DNA of 30,572 nt from Bacillota bacterium (GCA_023439045.1 JAEXOY010000038.1:1-30572), one strand, 5' to 3'; positions 15,704 through 24,966 are shown, numbered from the stretch's first letter. Translations and numbers: made by a program. The notes: generated from the letters alone by a model not told the origin.

Positions 15704-16348
15704 ATGATAGCAATAATTGATTATGGAGTGGGAAATCTAGCTTCGGTTAATAAGGCTTTCAGTTTTATAGGCGAACAATCTATTATCACGGCTGACAAGA
15801 ATGAAATTTTGTCAGCCGATGGTGTTATTCTGCCTGGAGTTGGAGCATTTGCCGATGCTATGCAAGGTTTGGTTAACAGTGGAATGGTTTCAACTATAAA
15901 GCAGGTAGCTAATAAGGGAACTCCACTTTTAGGTATTTGTCTGGGTATGCAGCTACTGTTTGAGTATAGTACTGAAGGCACAGAGCAGGTACAGGGGTTG
16001 GGTCTTATAGATGGTGGCATTCATCAGTTTCCGCTGGATATGGGCCTTAAAGTACCGCACATGGGATGGAACAATATAAGTATAAAAAATGACAGTACAA
16101 TATTTAAGGGTATTGCCGAAGATAGCTTTGTTTATTTTGTTCACTCCTATTGCTTGGACGATATATACAACAAAAGTATAGCTGCAACTAGTATATATGG
16201 TATTGAGTTTGGAGCAGCTGTAAGCTGCAAAAATATAATGGGGACACAGTTCCACCCTGAGAAAAGCGGGGATGTAGGATTGAATATTCTCAGAAATTTT
16301 GCTTCAATATGTAGGGGGAGTTCAAATGATAATTTATCCGGCAATTGA
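15704..16348 (+). CDS. hisH: imidazole glycerol phosphate synthase glutaminase subunit HisH
   Basis: A 214-residue class I glutamine amidotransferase that supplies ammonia to HisF. The catalytic triad is visible: Cys79 in LLGICLGMQLLF, and His184 and Glu186 in GTQFHPEKSG. The start MIAIIDYGVGNLASV is typical. The gene begins 15 bases after purC and its end overlaps hisA by 23 bases, pointing to coupled translation. Confidence 0.95.
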   Translation: MIAIIDYGVGNLASVNKAFSFIGEQSIITADKNEILSADGVILPGVGAFADAMQGLVNSGMVSTIKQVANKGTPLLGICLGMQLLFEYSTEGTEQVQGLGLIDGGIHQFPLDMGLKVPHMGWNNISIKNDSTIFKGIAEDSFVYFVHSYCLDDIYNKSIAATSIYGIEFGAAVSCKNIMGTQFHPEKSGDVGLNILRNFASICRGSSNDNLSGN

Positions 16349-17030
16349 TATTATTGGTGGGGAATGTGTTAGACTTTCTCAGGGTAGCTATAGCCAGGTT
16401 ACGGTATTTTCTAGTAGCCCGGTAGATGTGGCGAAGAAGTGGGAAGCCCTGGGAGCGCAATATTTACACGTGGTTGATTTGGATGGTGCCAGAAGTGGGA
16501 AATCAGAGAATCAAACAGTGATCGAAGACATATGTAAGGCTCTTTCTATACCTGTACAGGTTGGGGGAGGTATTAGAAGTATAGAGACAATAGAAAAATT
16601 ACTTGATTTAGGCGTGAGCCGCTTAATATTGGGGACCTCCGCGGTTCAGAATCAGCAGCTGTTAAAATATGCTCTTAAGAGCTACTCTGAAAAAGTTGCG
16701 ATAGGAATTGATGCAAAGCAGGGAATGGTTGCAATTTCTGGCTGGGAAGAAACTAGTAACCTGAAGGCTATTGAATTTGCAAAAACAGTGGAAGCACTTG
16801 GTGCTAAAACTATTATATATACTGATATTGCTAGAGATGGAATGCTCTCAGGTCCAAATCTTCCAGCAATGACTGAAATGGCAAAGGCAGTTTCAATAGA
16901 TGTTATTGCCTCAGGTGGAGTAAGCAGCCTTGGAGATATAAAAGCATTGAGAAGCACCGGTGTTAAGGGCGTTATTGTTGGTAAGGCTCTTTATACAGGG
17001 GACGTTGATTTGGTAGAAGCGTTGAAATAA
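16326..17030 (+). CDS. hisA: ProFAR isomerase HisA
   Basis: A TIM-barrel isomerase of about 234 residues converting ProFAR to PRFAR. It starts MIIYPAIDIIGGECVRL with the N-terminal catalytic Asp8, then VDLDGARSG, QVGGGIRSIETIE, IYTDIARDGMLSG (second catalytic Asp) and IASGGVSSL. GGGGAG lies five bases before ATG 16326, so this start is preferred to the upstream in-frame TTG at 16299. The overlap with hisH is 23 bases. Confidence 0.95.
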   Translation: MIIYPAIDIIGGECVRLSQGSYSQVTVFSSSPVDVAKKWEALGAQYLHVVDLDGARSGKSENQTVIEDICKALSIPVQVGGGIRSIETIEKLLDLGVSRLILGTSAVQNQQLLKYALKSYSEKVAIGIDAKQGMVAISGWEETSNLKAIEFAKTVEALGAKTIIYTDIARDGMLSGPNLPAMTEMAKAVSIDVIASGGVSSLGDIKALRSTGVKGVIVGKALYTGDVDLVEALK

Positions 17031-17126
17031 CCATTTTGTTAGATTTTGTTGCAAGTAACGGTAAATATCGAATTTATGTTTAGGTAAAAGACCTTAATTT
17101 CTCACACTTGCATTGGAGGAGTCAAT

Positions 17127-17891
17127 ATGCTGACAAAAAGAATTATACCTTGCCTTGATGTGCATGCCGGACGTGTAGTTAAGGGTGTTCAGTTTGTAAA
17201 TATAATAGATGCAGGGGACCCTGTAGAAGCAGCTGCTTTTTATGATAAAGCTGGGGCTGATGAATTAACCTTTTTGGATATTACGGCTTCTTCTGATGCA
17301 AGAGCTATAATGTTGGATGTGGTTAGCAGAGTTGCTGAACAGGTTTTTATACCCTTTACTGTTGGAGGGGGTATTAGAGAGGCCGAGGATTTCAGACAGA
17401 TTTTAAAGGCCGGAGCTGACAAGGTAGGAATAAACTCTGCTGCGTTAAAGAGGCCTGAACTGATATCAGAGGCTGCTTGGAAGTTTGGGAGCCAGTGCGT
17501 CGTTGTAGCTATAGATGCCAAAAGAAGGCAGGACGGTAGTGGCTGGGATGCATACCTGAACGGGGGACGCGTCAATACAGGTAAAGACGCTGTTGAATGG
17601 GCAATTGAAGCTGAAAAACGTGGTGCTGGTGAAATTCTGTTGACTAGCATGGACAAGGACGGCACCAAGGACGGATATGATATTGAATTGACCAGGACTA
17701 TATCCGAGAGTGTTAAGATTCCTGTCATTGCTTCGGGTGGTGCAGGAACTATGGAGCACTTCAAGGATGCGCTTACAATAGGAAAAGCAGACGCAGTACT
17801 GGCAGCTTCATTATTTCATTTCAGAGAAATGGAAATTATGGATCTAAAAAGATATCTCAACAAAAATGATATTGAAGTAAGAATAAGATAG
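17127..17891 (+). CDS. hisF: imidazole glycerol phosphate synthase cyclase subunit HisF
   Basis: A 254-residue TIM-barrel cyclase that uses ammonia from HisH to make imidazole glycerol phosphate and release AICAR. Catalytic Asp11 (IIPCLDVHAGRVVKGVQF) and Asp130 (VVVAIDAKR) are both in their usual places, with TVGGGIREAEDF and IASGGAGTMEHF phosphate loops. The ATG has TGGAGGAG upstream. It follows hisA after 96 bases. Confidence 0.96.
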   Translation: MLTKRIIPCLDVHAGRVVKGVQFVNIIDAGDPVEAAAFYDKAGADELTFLDITASSDARAIMLDVVSRVAEQVFIPFTVGGGIREAEDFRQILKAGADKVGINSAALKRPELISEAAWKFGSQCVVVAIDAKRRQDGSGWDAYLNGGRVNTGKDAVEWAIEAEKRGAGEILLTSMDKDGTKDGYDIELTRTISESVKIPVIASGGAGTMEHFKDALTIGKADAVLAASLFHFREMEIMDLKRYLNKNDIEVRIR

Positions 17892-17983
17892 AAATAAAAT
17901 AGTTAAGGTAATCTGCTATTACTAACAGGTTAAGAATTAATCAAATTTATAACTGTATTTTATATATGAAAAGGGGATTAATT

Positions 17984-18628
17984 ATGAACACATTACTGGA
18001 ACAGATTAAATTCGACGAAAAGGGTCTTGTACCTGTAGTAACACAGGACTGTAAAACTAAAGAAGTGCTTATGCTTGCATATATGAATGAAGAGGCTTTT
18101 AAAAAGACTGTTGAGACAGGAAAAGTTCACTATTTTAGCAGAAGCCGCAATCAGCTATGGTTAAAAGGAGAAACCTCAGGCCACTTTCAATTAGTCAAGC
18201 AAATCAAACTCGACTGTGACGGAGACACCCTATTAGTTGAAGCAGAACAGATTGATGCTGCTTGCCATACAGGAAATAAAACTTGCTTTTTTAGGGCAAT
18301 GAGTAATGGACAGTGGCAGGAGAATAATGATATTATAGAGGAATGTGATTCAGCTACTATTCTACAAGAGGTCTATGATGTAATTGTAGACCGCACAATA
18401 AACCCAAAAGAAGGCTCATATACTAACTACTTGTTTACAAAGGGAATTGATAAGATACTTAAAAAGGTTGGAGAAGAAACTGCGGAGGTTATTATTGCTG
18501 CAAAGAATAACTCCAAGGACGAAATAAGGTATGAGGTATCTGACCTGATGTACCATCTTATGGTTCTTTTAGTAGAGAGAGGATTGAAGCTTGAAGACAT
18601 TTATAAAGAGTTAAAAGGAAGAAGATAA
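17984..18628 (+). CDS. hisI: bifunctional phosphoribosyl-AMP cyclohydrolase / phosphoribosyl-ATP pyrophosphatase
   Basis: A fused HisIE protein of about 214 residues carrying out steps two and three of histidine synthesis. The N-terminal HisI part (about 1-115) has VLMLAYMNEEAF, HYFSRSRNQLWLKGETSG and metal-binding Cys/Asp positions in LDCDGDTLL and ACHTGNKTCFF. The C-terminal HisE part (about 125-214) has the VGEETAEVIIAAKN helix and DLMYHLMVLL. ATG 17984 follows AAGGGGA and is preferred over ATG 17966, which lies before that site. Its stop codon is one base from the next start. Confidence 0.95.
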   Translation: MNTLLEQIKFDEKGLVPVVTQDCKTKEVLMLAYMNEEAFKKTVETGKVHYFSRSRNQLWLKGETSGHFQLVKQIKLDCDGDTLLVEAEQIDAACHTGNKTCFFRAMSNGQWQENNDIIEECDSATILQEVYDVIVDRTINPKEGSYTNYLFTKGIDKILKKVGEETAEVIIAAKNNSKDEIRYEVSDLMYHLMVLLVERGLKLEDIYKELKGRR

Positions 18629-18629
18629 T

Positions 18630-20045
18630 TTGAAGAATAATCTACTAAGCTTAAAAGACTACAGAAACAATCCCGAATTCTACTTTAGCAAGGGCTTGAG
18701 ATGTGCAAATAAAAGAAATCTTAATGACGCTTATAAATACCTACTCAAGGCATCAAAGATGGAACCTGATAATACAGAATATAGTTTTAACATGGCGTGC
18801 TTTCTTTCAGAAATGAGGCGCCCAAGGGAAGCCAACAGAATTTTTGCAGATTTACTGTTGCATCATGATCCAACCATTACCGAGTGCTATTTTGGATTGG
18901 CATGCAACCATTTTGAGTTAGGAGATATAAAGAAGGCTGCTGAATACTTTGAAAGGTATATTGTTTTTGATTCAGAGGGGGAATTCAGTGAGGAAGTATC
19001 AGAGATGATATTCTACCTTAAGCTGTACAATGAAGTTTCTCACGATAAAAAGTTTATTAAAGTATCAAAAAACAATTACTCTGATGCTGTTAAAATGTTT
19101 GAAAAGGGTAGCCTTGAAAACGCAGAAGCCAAATTATATAAAGCTATTATAGCAAATTCAGTAAATGTTGAAGCAAGAAACCTTTTGACTTTAGTACACC
19201 TCTTAAAGGGTGAGCTAAATAAGGCTATCTATATAAATAGGTCTGTCCATATTCTGGAGCCCCAGAATGTATGGGCTAGTTGTCTAAAGGCTTACATTGT
19301 GAACGCGAAAAAAAGACAGTCATCTGTTTTGGATAAGGAGTTCTTACAACTGGCGAGCTTACAAATAACAGATAAACGAGACGTGCTCGCAGTGGCTGCT
19401 ACTCTTATTGCTTTTAATAGACGTACCGAGCTTGTTCTTTTCTTAAAAAAACAAATTGTATTTTTCTGTGATGAGCTGGTTTACGCAGTATTGCTTTTAG
19501 CTTTTATAGCAGTCAGCAGCGACAGTTACTCAATAGAAATGCAGAACATCATATCTATTGCAACAGGAAATGAACGGCTAAAGGAATGGTCGGATAATCT
19601 TGTGGGAAAAATAGACGGTGATGGCGGACTGGATATAAAAGAGGAATTTCACAATATCCTAAAGCTGTATGGAGAGGATAAGGCGTTAGAATGTTCACCC
19701 AACATTCATTATAGACTGCTACAAGTAAAGGACAATAAGTATAAAAAGTTGCAAAAACCATATACTTCTATAGTTAAGAGTGCTATAGAGCATAAGGAAA
19801 TAATATATTCAAAGCACTATGACAAGGAAATAGAGAGGATATTATCGAGATTTATAGATAATAAAAACAGTAGGAATTTTATTGATATTTCTGAAGTTGA
19901 TGTTTGTGCTGCTGTAATGGAATATATATATTGCAATGAGAATTATATTGAGATGTCTAATCAAGAGCTTGCTGATAAGTATAACATTACTTTACAATCT
20001 CTCAATAGGACAATAAAGATTTTAGAAAATCATCTCAAGTTATAG
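18630..20045 (+). CDS. TPR protein with a C-terminal helix-turn-helix-like tail, function unknown
   Basis: A 471-residue, apparently cytoplasmic protein starting with TTG one base after the hisIE stop, so translation is probably coupled. The first 150 residues contain tetratricopeptide-like helices (SKGLRCANKRNLNDAYKYLL, then FNMACFLSEMRRPREANRIF and CYFGLACNHFELGDIKKAAE), with another pair at about 155-225. The last 25 residues, MSNQELADKYNITLQSLNRT and the following helix, read like a helix-turn-helix. No enzyme motif is visible. Placement at the end of the his operon suggests co-expression, but no histidine role is known to me. I see no terminator after it before the groES promoter. Confidence 0.75.
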   Translation: MKNNLLSLKDYRNNPEFYFSKGLRCANKRNLNDAYKYLLKASKMEPDNTEYSFNMACFLSEMRRPREANRIFADLLLHHDPTITECYFGLACNHFELGDIKKAAEYFERYIVFDSEGEFSEEVSEMIFYLKLYNEVSHDKKFIKVSKNNYSDAVKMFEKGSLENAEAKLYKAIIANSVNVEARNLLTLVHLLKGELNKAIYINRSVHILEPQNVWASCLKAYIVNAKKRQSSVLDKEFLQLASLQITDKRDVLAVAATLIAFNRRTELVLFLKKQIVFFCDELVYAVLLLAFIAVSSDSYSIEMQNIISIATGNERLKEWSDNLVGKIDGDGGLDIKEEFHNILKLYGEDKALECSPNIHYRLLQVKDNKYKKLQKPYTSIVKSAIEHKEIIYSKHYDKEIERILSRFIDNKNSRNFIDISEVDVCAAVMEYIYCNENYIEMSNQELADKYNITLQSLNRTIKILENHLKL

Positions 20046-20145
20046 AAATTCTAAGATAATTTGTTAAAAATGAAGAAATATAGAGAGATGTGAATATAAT
20101 TAATTTAGATGGTCGAAAATGACGGTAATTATCACATGTGCAAAT

Positions 20146-20177
20146 TTGATTATCTGTAATTCAATATATAATATAAT
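20146..20177 (+). promoter_or_regulatory. promoter of groES-groEL
   Basis: TTGATT at 20146-20151 precedes two overlapping TATAAT hexamers (20167-20172, spacing 15; 20172-20177, spacing 20). The spacing is not ideal for either, but the position directly upstream of the CIRCE operator supports a sigma-A promoter here. Confidence 0.55.
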
Positions 20178-20179
20178 AA

Positions 20180-20206
20180 TTAGCACTCAACTATAGTGAG
20201 TGCTAA
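20180..20206 (+). promoter_or_regulatory. CIRCE operator (HrcA binding site)
   Basis: TTAGCACTC, nine bases (AACTATAGT), then GAGTGCTAA is a perfect match to the CIRCE inverted repeat. It lies between the promoter and groES and indicates heat-shock control by the HrcA repressor. Confidence 0.98.
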
Positions 20207-20233
20207 CAGTAAGAATAATAAGGAGGTAATACA

Positions 20234-20506
20234 ATGAATATTAAGCCATTAGGAGATAGAGTAGTTATCAAGATGCTGGAATGCGAAGAAACTACTAAGA
20301 GCGGTATTATTTTGACAGGTGCAGCAAAAGAAAAACCACAGGTTGCAGAAGTTGTTGCCGTTGGACCTGGAACTGAAGAAGTAAAGATGGAAGTTAAGGT
20401 TGGCGACAGGGTACTTACTAGCAAGTATGCAGGAACAGAAGTAAAGGTTGATGGACAGGAGTATACAATACTTGAGCAGAAGAGCATTCTTGCGATAGTT
20501 CTTTAA
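20234..20506 (+). CDS. groES: co-chaperonin GroES
   Basis: A 90-residue GroES (usual length 94-97). It has the N-terminal IKPLGDRVVIKMLE, the mobile loop TTKSGIILTGAAKEKPQ that docks on GroEL, and VGDRVLTSKYAGTEVKVDG. It forms the heptameric lid of the chaperonin. The ATG has AAGGAGG upstream, and groEL follows after 26 bases in the same HrcA-controlled operon. Confidence 0.97.
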   Translation: MNIKPLGDRVVIKMLECEETTKSGIILTGAAKEKPQVAEVVAVGPGTEEVKMEVKVGDRVLTSKYAGTEVKVDGQEYTILEQKSILAIVL

Positions 20507-20532
20507 TATAGGAAAACGGGAGGGTTTTAAAT

Positions 20533-22164
20533 ATGGCTAAGGAAATTAAATTCGGCGAAGAGGCTAGACGCGCACTTGAAAAAGGTGTTAATCAGCTGGC
20601 AGATACAGTTAAGGTTACACTAGGACCAAAAGGAAGAAACGTAGTTTTGGACAAAAAGTTTGGTTCACCACTTATTACTAATGATGGCGTTACAATTGCT
20701 AAAGAAATTGAACTTGAAGACAAGTTTGAAAATATGGGAGCACAGCTAGTAAAGGAAGTTGCTACAAAAACTAATGATGTAGCAGGTGACGGTACTACTA
20801 CAGCTACTCTGTTAGCTCAGGCTATTATCAGAGAAGGTATGAAGAATGTTGCAGCAGGTGCAAACCCAATGATACTTAAAAAGGGACTTGCAAAGGCTGT
20901 TGATACAGCAGTTGCTGGTATCAAGGAAAATAGTCAGAAAATTAACGGAAAGCAAGATATTGCTAGAGTTGCAGCAATATCAGCTAACGATGATGTTATA
21001 GGTAGCCTTATTGCTGATGCAATGGAAAAGGTTACAAACGACGGTGTTATCACTGTTGAAGAATCAAAGAGTATGGGGACTAGCCTAGAAGTTGTTGAAG
21101 GTATGCAGTTTGATAGAGGATACCTCTCAGCATACATGATTACTGATACAGAAAAGATGGAAGCTGTTTTGGATGACCCATACATTCTTATTACAGATAA
21201 GAAACTTACTAATATTCAGGAAATTCTTCCTATCCTTGAGCAGATTGTTCAGCAGGGCAAGAAGCTTCTCATTATCGCAGAAGACGTAGAAGGCGAAGCA
21301 CTCTCAACCCTTATAGTTAATAAGCTAAGAGGCACATTTACTTGTGTAGCAGTAAAGGCACCTGGCTTTGGTGACAGAAGAAAGGCTATGTTACAGGATA
21401 TAGCTATATTGACAGGTGGAGAAGTTATCACTGAAGAATTGGGCTTAGAGCTCAAGGAAACTACACTTGCTCAGCTTGGTAGAGCTAGACAGGTTATTAT
21501 CCAGAAAGAAAACACTATAATTGTAGATGGCGCTGGAAGCCAGGAAGAAATCAAGAACAGAATAGCTTCAATCAAGGTTCAGATTGAAGATACTACTTCA
21601 GATTTCGATAGAGAAAAGCTTCAGGAAAGACTTGCTAAGCTTTCAGGCGGAGTTGCAGTAATTCAGGTTGGTGCTGCTACTGAAACTGAAATGAAGGAAA
21701 AGAAGTTAAGAATCGAAGATGCACTTGCTGCTACAAGAGCCGCTGTTGAAGAAGGCATTGTTGCAGGTGGTGGAACTGCTCTCATCAATGTTATTCCTGA
21801 AGTTGCAAAGCTTCTTGATGCAACTACTGGCGATGAAAAGACTGGCGTACAAATAATTCTTCGTGCTTTAGAAGAACCAGTTAGACAGATAGCTGCAAAT
21901 GCTGGTCTTGAGGGTTCAGTAATCGTTGATAAGATAAAGGCATCAGCTAAGGGTATTGGTTTTGATGCATTGAATGAAAAGTATATTAATATGATAGAAG
22001 AAGGTATTGTTGACCCAGCTAAGGTTACAAGATCAGCTCTTCAAAATGCTGCATCTGTGGCTGCAATGGTTCTCACTACTGAGAGCGTTGTTGCTGATAA
22101 GCCAGAGCCAGAAGCACCAGCAATGGGTGGTGGAATGCCAGGCGGAATGGGTGGCATGTACTAA
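20533..22164 (+). CDS. groEL: chaperonin GroEL
   Basis: A 543-residue chaperonin that folds proteins in an ATP-driven cage with GroES. Landmarks are VTLGPKGRNVVLDKKFGSP, the ATP-binding GDGTTTATLLAQ, LSGGVAVIQVGAATETEMKEKK and the flexible Gly-Gly-Met tail GGGMPGGMGGMY. Length and motifs are standard. It is the second gene of the operon and is followed by a terminator. Confidence 0.98.
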   Translation: MAKEIKFGEEARRALEKGVNQLADTVKVTLGPKGRNVVLDKKFGSPLITNDGVTIAKEIELEDKFENMGAQLVKEVATKTNDVAGDGTTTATLLAQAIIREGMKNVAAGANPMILKKGLAKAVDTAVAGIKENSQKINGKQDIARVAAISANDDVIGSLIADAMEKVTNDGVITVEESKSMGTSLEVVEGMQFDRGYLSAYMITDTEKMEAVLDDPYILITDKKLTNIQEILPILEQIVQQGKKLLIIAEDVEGEALSTLIVNKLRGTFTCVAVKAPGFGDRRKAMLQDIAILTGGEVITEELGLELKETTLAQLGRARQVIIQKENTIIVDGAGSQEEIKNRIASIKVQIEDTTSDFDREKLQERLAKLSGGVAVIQVGAATETEMKEKKLRIEDALAATRAAVEEGIVAGGGTALINVIPEVAKLLDATTGDEKTGVQIILRALEEPVRQIAANAGLEGSVIVDKIKASAKGIGFDALNEKYINMIEEGIVDPAKVTRSALQNAASVAAMVLTTESVVADKPEPEAPAMGGGMPGGMGGMY

Positions 22165-22178
22165 GATTGCTAAAATAA

Positions 22179-22211
22179 GGGGACAGGTATGAAAGCTTGT
22201 CCTCTTTTTTT
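22179..22211 (+). terminator. intrinsic terminator of groESL
   Basis: GGGGACA (22179-22185) pairs with TGTCCTC (22198-22204), with one G-T pair, followed by seven T residues (22205-22211). Confidence 0.85.
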
Positions 22212-22401
22212 ATTAAATTGTGAAAAAAATACTTGATATTGTGTGATTAATTTATTATTATTTATAGAAAGCTATTTATGAGGGATAATCAATTATTAGT
22301 AATTGTATATTAACTTAAATACTTATGTAATATTTATAGATATTATTTGTGTTTCTAAACACATTTTGAAAATATTTTATTGAATTTTCCTATATCTGTA
22401 C

Positions 22402-22430
22402 TTAATTATGGCTTAACTATATAATATAAT
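22402..22430 (+). promoter_or_regulatory. probable promoter of the small membrane protein gene
   Basis: TTAATT (22402-22407) and TATAAT (22425-22430) are separated by 17 bases; a second TATAAT overlaps at 22420-22425. The -35 is weak. Upstream, 22212-22400 is AT-rich with no feature I can support. Confidence 0.45.
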
Positions 22431-22462
22431 GCTCTTTAACGTATAAAGGGAGGGTTAGTAAA

Positions 22463-22969
22463 GTGGATATTTTTTTAGAGAAGATTGTAAAACAGAAAAA
22501 ATCAATTAACGACTATGCAATTATTTTTGGGCTAATAATATTATCATTATTTCTGACATTTTTTATTATGTCACTCAGTGCGCTAGCTGCATTTGCTCCA
22601 TTGCTTATATGCGGTATTATATGGATAGCTTATATCCTTATAAAGGGTAGAAATATTGAATACGAATATATCGTAACAAATGGCGACTTAGATATAGATA
22701 AGATAATTGCCCAGAGAAAGAGAAAGAGGATATTTGCTGCGACTGCTAAGGATTTTGAAATAATTGCAAAGAAGTCAAGCCCTAAGTATGATTATAACGT
22801 ACAAAATATAAAGAAGAAGCTTATTACAGTATCTTCACTGAATTCTCCAGATGTATATTTTGGTACCTTAGTTAAGGACGGAGAGAAGACAGTAGTATTC
22901 TTTGAACCTACTCAAAAGATGTTAGAATCAATGCAAAGGTATAACCCAAGGAATGTATTTATTGATTAA
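22463..22969 (+). CDS. DUF6106-like two-TM membrane protein
   Basis: A 168-residue protein with two adjacent hydrophobic segments (about 20-40 and 43-60) and a soluble C-terminal domain of about 100 residues. The stretch EYEYIVTNGDLDIDKIIAQR matches what I recall of DUF6106, a family of unknown function common in clostridia. The GTG start is preceded by GGGAGGG. It is a single-gene unit with its own promoter and a clear terminator, between groEL and guaB. Confidence 0.7.
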   Translation: MDIFLEKIVKQKKSINDYAIIFGLIILSLFLTFFIMSLSALAAFAPLLICGIIWIAYILIKGRNIEYEYIVTNGDLDIDKIIAQRKRKRIFAATAKDFEIIAKKSSPKYDYNVQNIKKKLITVSSLNSPDVYFGTLVKDGEKTVVFFEPTQKMLESMQRYNPRNVFID

Positions 22970-22976
22970 AAAAATG

Positions 22977-23010
22977 AGCAAAGAACTCTAAAAATGTTCT
23001 TTGCTTTTTT
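22977..23010 (+). terminator. intrinsic terminator
   Basis: AGCAAAGAAC (22977-22986) pairs perfectly with GTTCTTTGCT (22996-23005) and is followed by five more T residues (23006-23010). Confidence 0.9.
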
Positions 23011-23079
23011 ATAACAATGGTATGGTAAGAAAAATCTTACAAAAATTATTATCTATTAAGTATAGGAGGATAAAAAGAA

Positions 23080-24585
23080 ATGGCTTTTTTTTATAATGAG
23101 CCCTCACGGACATTTAGTGAATACCTATTAGTGCCAAATCTGAGCACAAAGGAATGTATACCTTCCAACGTTTCATTAAAGACACCTATCGTTAAATTTA
23201 AAAAAGGCGAAAAGGCTGCTTTAGAGCTTAATTTACCAATAGCTTCAGCTATTATGCAGTCTGTTTCAGACCATAATATGGCTATTGGGCTTGCAAAGTG
23301 CGGTGGAATATCATTCATTTTTGGTTCGCAAAGCATAGAGAGTCAGGCGGAAATGGTTAGGAAGGTAAAAAAGCACAAGGCAGGGTTTGTAGTTAGCGAC
23401 AGTAATTTAAGTCCTGATGATACTCTTGCTGCGGTAGTTAAGCTCAAAGACCAGACTGGGCATTCAACTATAGCTATCACAGAGGACGGAACAGCAAATG
23501 GAAAGCTTGTTGGAATTGTAACAAGTAGGGATTATAGATTGAGTAGAGCCTCGCTTGATGATAAAATTAAAAACTTTATGACTCCATTTGAGAATTTAAT
23601 TTATGGAGAAGAAGGTATTTCATTAAAAGAAGCTAACGATATGATCTGGGAACATAAGCTTAATTGTTTACCTATTATAGACAGTAACCAAAGGCTAATG
23701 TATTTTGTATTTAGAAAAGACTACGATAGTCATAAGGAAAACCCATATGAATTATTGGATAAGAACAAGAGACTTATTGTAGGAGCAGGAATAAATACTA
23801 GAGATTATAAAGAGAGAGTTGCTGCACTTGTAAATGCAGGTGTTGATATAGTATGTATTGATTCTTCAGATGGTTATAGCGAATGGCAAAGCGATACTAT
23901 TAAATGGATAAAGGAAACCTATGGAGACGCTGTTAAGGTCGGAGCTGGTAATGTAGTTGATAGGGAAGGTTTCAGATACTTGGCAAATGCAGGTGCTGAC
24001 TTTATAAAGGTGGGTATCGGTGGAGGCTCAATATGTATTACCAGAGAGCAAAAGGGTATTGGACGCGGTCAGGCTTCATCTTTGATAGAAGTTAATGCAG
24101 CCAGAGAAGAATACCTTAATGAAACAGGTATCTACATTCCAATATGCTCAGATGGCGGAATAGTACATGACTATCATATTGTACTAGCACTTGCAATGGG
24201 CGCTGATTTTGTAATGCTTGGAAGGTACTTTGCTAGATTTGATGAAAGCCCGACCAGAAAGATTAAGGTTGGAGGAAACTTTGTTAAGGAATATTGGGGT
24301 GAAGGCTCCAACCGCGCGAGAAACTGGCAGAGGTATGATATGGGGGGAGATTCTAAGTTGGGATTTGAAGAAGGTGTTGACTCCTATGTACCATATGCAG
24401 GCAAACTTAAGGACAATTTAGATATCACAGTTCATAAGGTAAAATCTACAATGTGTAATTGCGGTGCACTTTCTATTTGTGATTTACAGCAAAAAGCTAG
24501 AATTACTCTTGTTTCTGCTACAAGTATTAAAGAGGGTGGCGCTCACGATGTTATTCTAAAAGATAAAGAATTGTCATCATCATGA
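23080..24585 (+). CDS. guaB: IMP dehydrogenase, Tritrichomonas-like subtype
   Basis: A 501-residue IMP dehydrogenase, the NAD-dependent entry to guanine nucleotide synthesis. A TIM barrel is interrupted by a CBS pair (about residues 100-220). The catalytic loop reads GIGGGSICITREQKGIGRGQ with Cys319, and the flap holds EYWGEGSNRARNWQRYD with Arg418 and Tyr419. These numbers and most of the sequence agree with Tritrichomonas foetus IMPDH as I remember it, whereas common bacterial GuaB has GPGSICTTR and YRGMGS. The end also keeps KSTMCNCGAL. The ATG has AGGAGG upstream. A terminator follows, so it is monocistronic. Confidence 0.95.
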   Translation: MAFFYNEPSRTFSEYLLVPNLSTKECIPSNVSLKTPIVKFKKGEKAALELNLPIASAIMQSVSDHNMAIGLAKCGGISFIFGSQSIESQAEMVRKVKKHKAGFVVSDSNLSPDDTLAAVVKLKDQTGHSTIAITEDGTANGKLVGIVTSRDYRLSRASLDDKIKNFMTPFENLIYGEEGISLKEANDMIWEHKLNCLPIIDSNQRLMYFVFRKDYDSHKENPYELLDKNKRLIVGAGINTRDYKERVAALVNAGVDIVCIDSSDGYSEWQSDTIKWIKETYGDAVKVGAGNVVDREGFRYLANAGADFIKVGIGGGSICITREQKGIGRGQASSLIEVNAAREEYLNETGIYIPICSDGGIVHDYHIVLALAMGADFVMLGRYFARFDESPTRKIKVGGNFVKEYWGEGSNRARNWQRYDMGGDSKLGFEEGVDSYVPYAGKLKDNLDITVHKVKSTMCNCGALSICDLQQKARITLVSATSIKEGGAHDVILKDKELSSS

Positions 24586-24592
24586 TAATAAA

Positions 24593-24630
24593 AGACCAGA
24601 CTTCTTGGAGGGAGTCTGGTCTAATTTATT
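24593..24630 (+). terminator. terminator after guaB
   Basis: AGACCAGACT (24593-24602) pairs perfectly with AGTCTGGTCT (24613-24622), followed by an interrupted T-rich tract (AATTTATTTT). Confidence 0.75.
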
Positions 24631-24778
24631 TTCTATAGCATATCCTTTTATATGGTTTTTAATTTTAGCCTACGATTAGAACTAATATATTTTGGAATAA
24701 TACCGTTTGTGAATAAGCCATAATTAGCAGAATACTATAATCACTTTTTAAACTGTAAGCAAATGGTATTTTGACTTC

Positions 24779-24807
24779 TTGACATAAGTATATATGTAAT
24801 TTATAAT
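24779..24807 (+). promoter_or_regulatory. consensus promoter of greA
   Basis: TTGACA (24779-24784) and TATAAT (24802-24807) with 17-base spacing form a perfect sigma-A promoter. The predicted leader is about 150 bases and holds an imperfect hairpin (24850-24858 with 24872-24879). No known riboswitch is recognised. The rest of the 24586-24966 gap is AT-rich. Confidence 0.8.
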
Positions 24808-24966
24808 TAGTTAGCAATAGAAATGGTATTTATTATGCAAGTTAAATACTGTAGGATTTGGTATCTTATATAATCTACAAATCAATGTTATTTAGTAGGC
24901 GGATATAATTGTGGCAGTCAGCATTTAATTTTTGTAGAAAATAATTAGTAAAGGAGAGGGCTTCAA

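Noticed and set aside
24808..24966. Possible riboswitch in the long greA leader
   Set aside because: Only one imperfect hairpin is visible, with no known aptamer pattern and no terminator/antiterminator pair.
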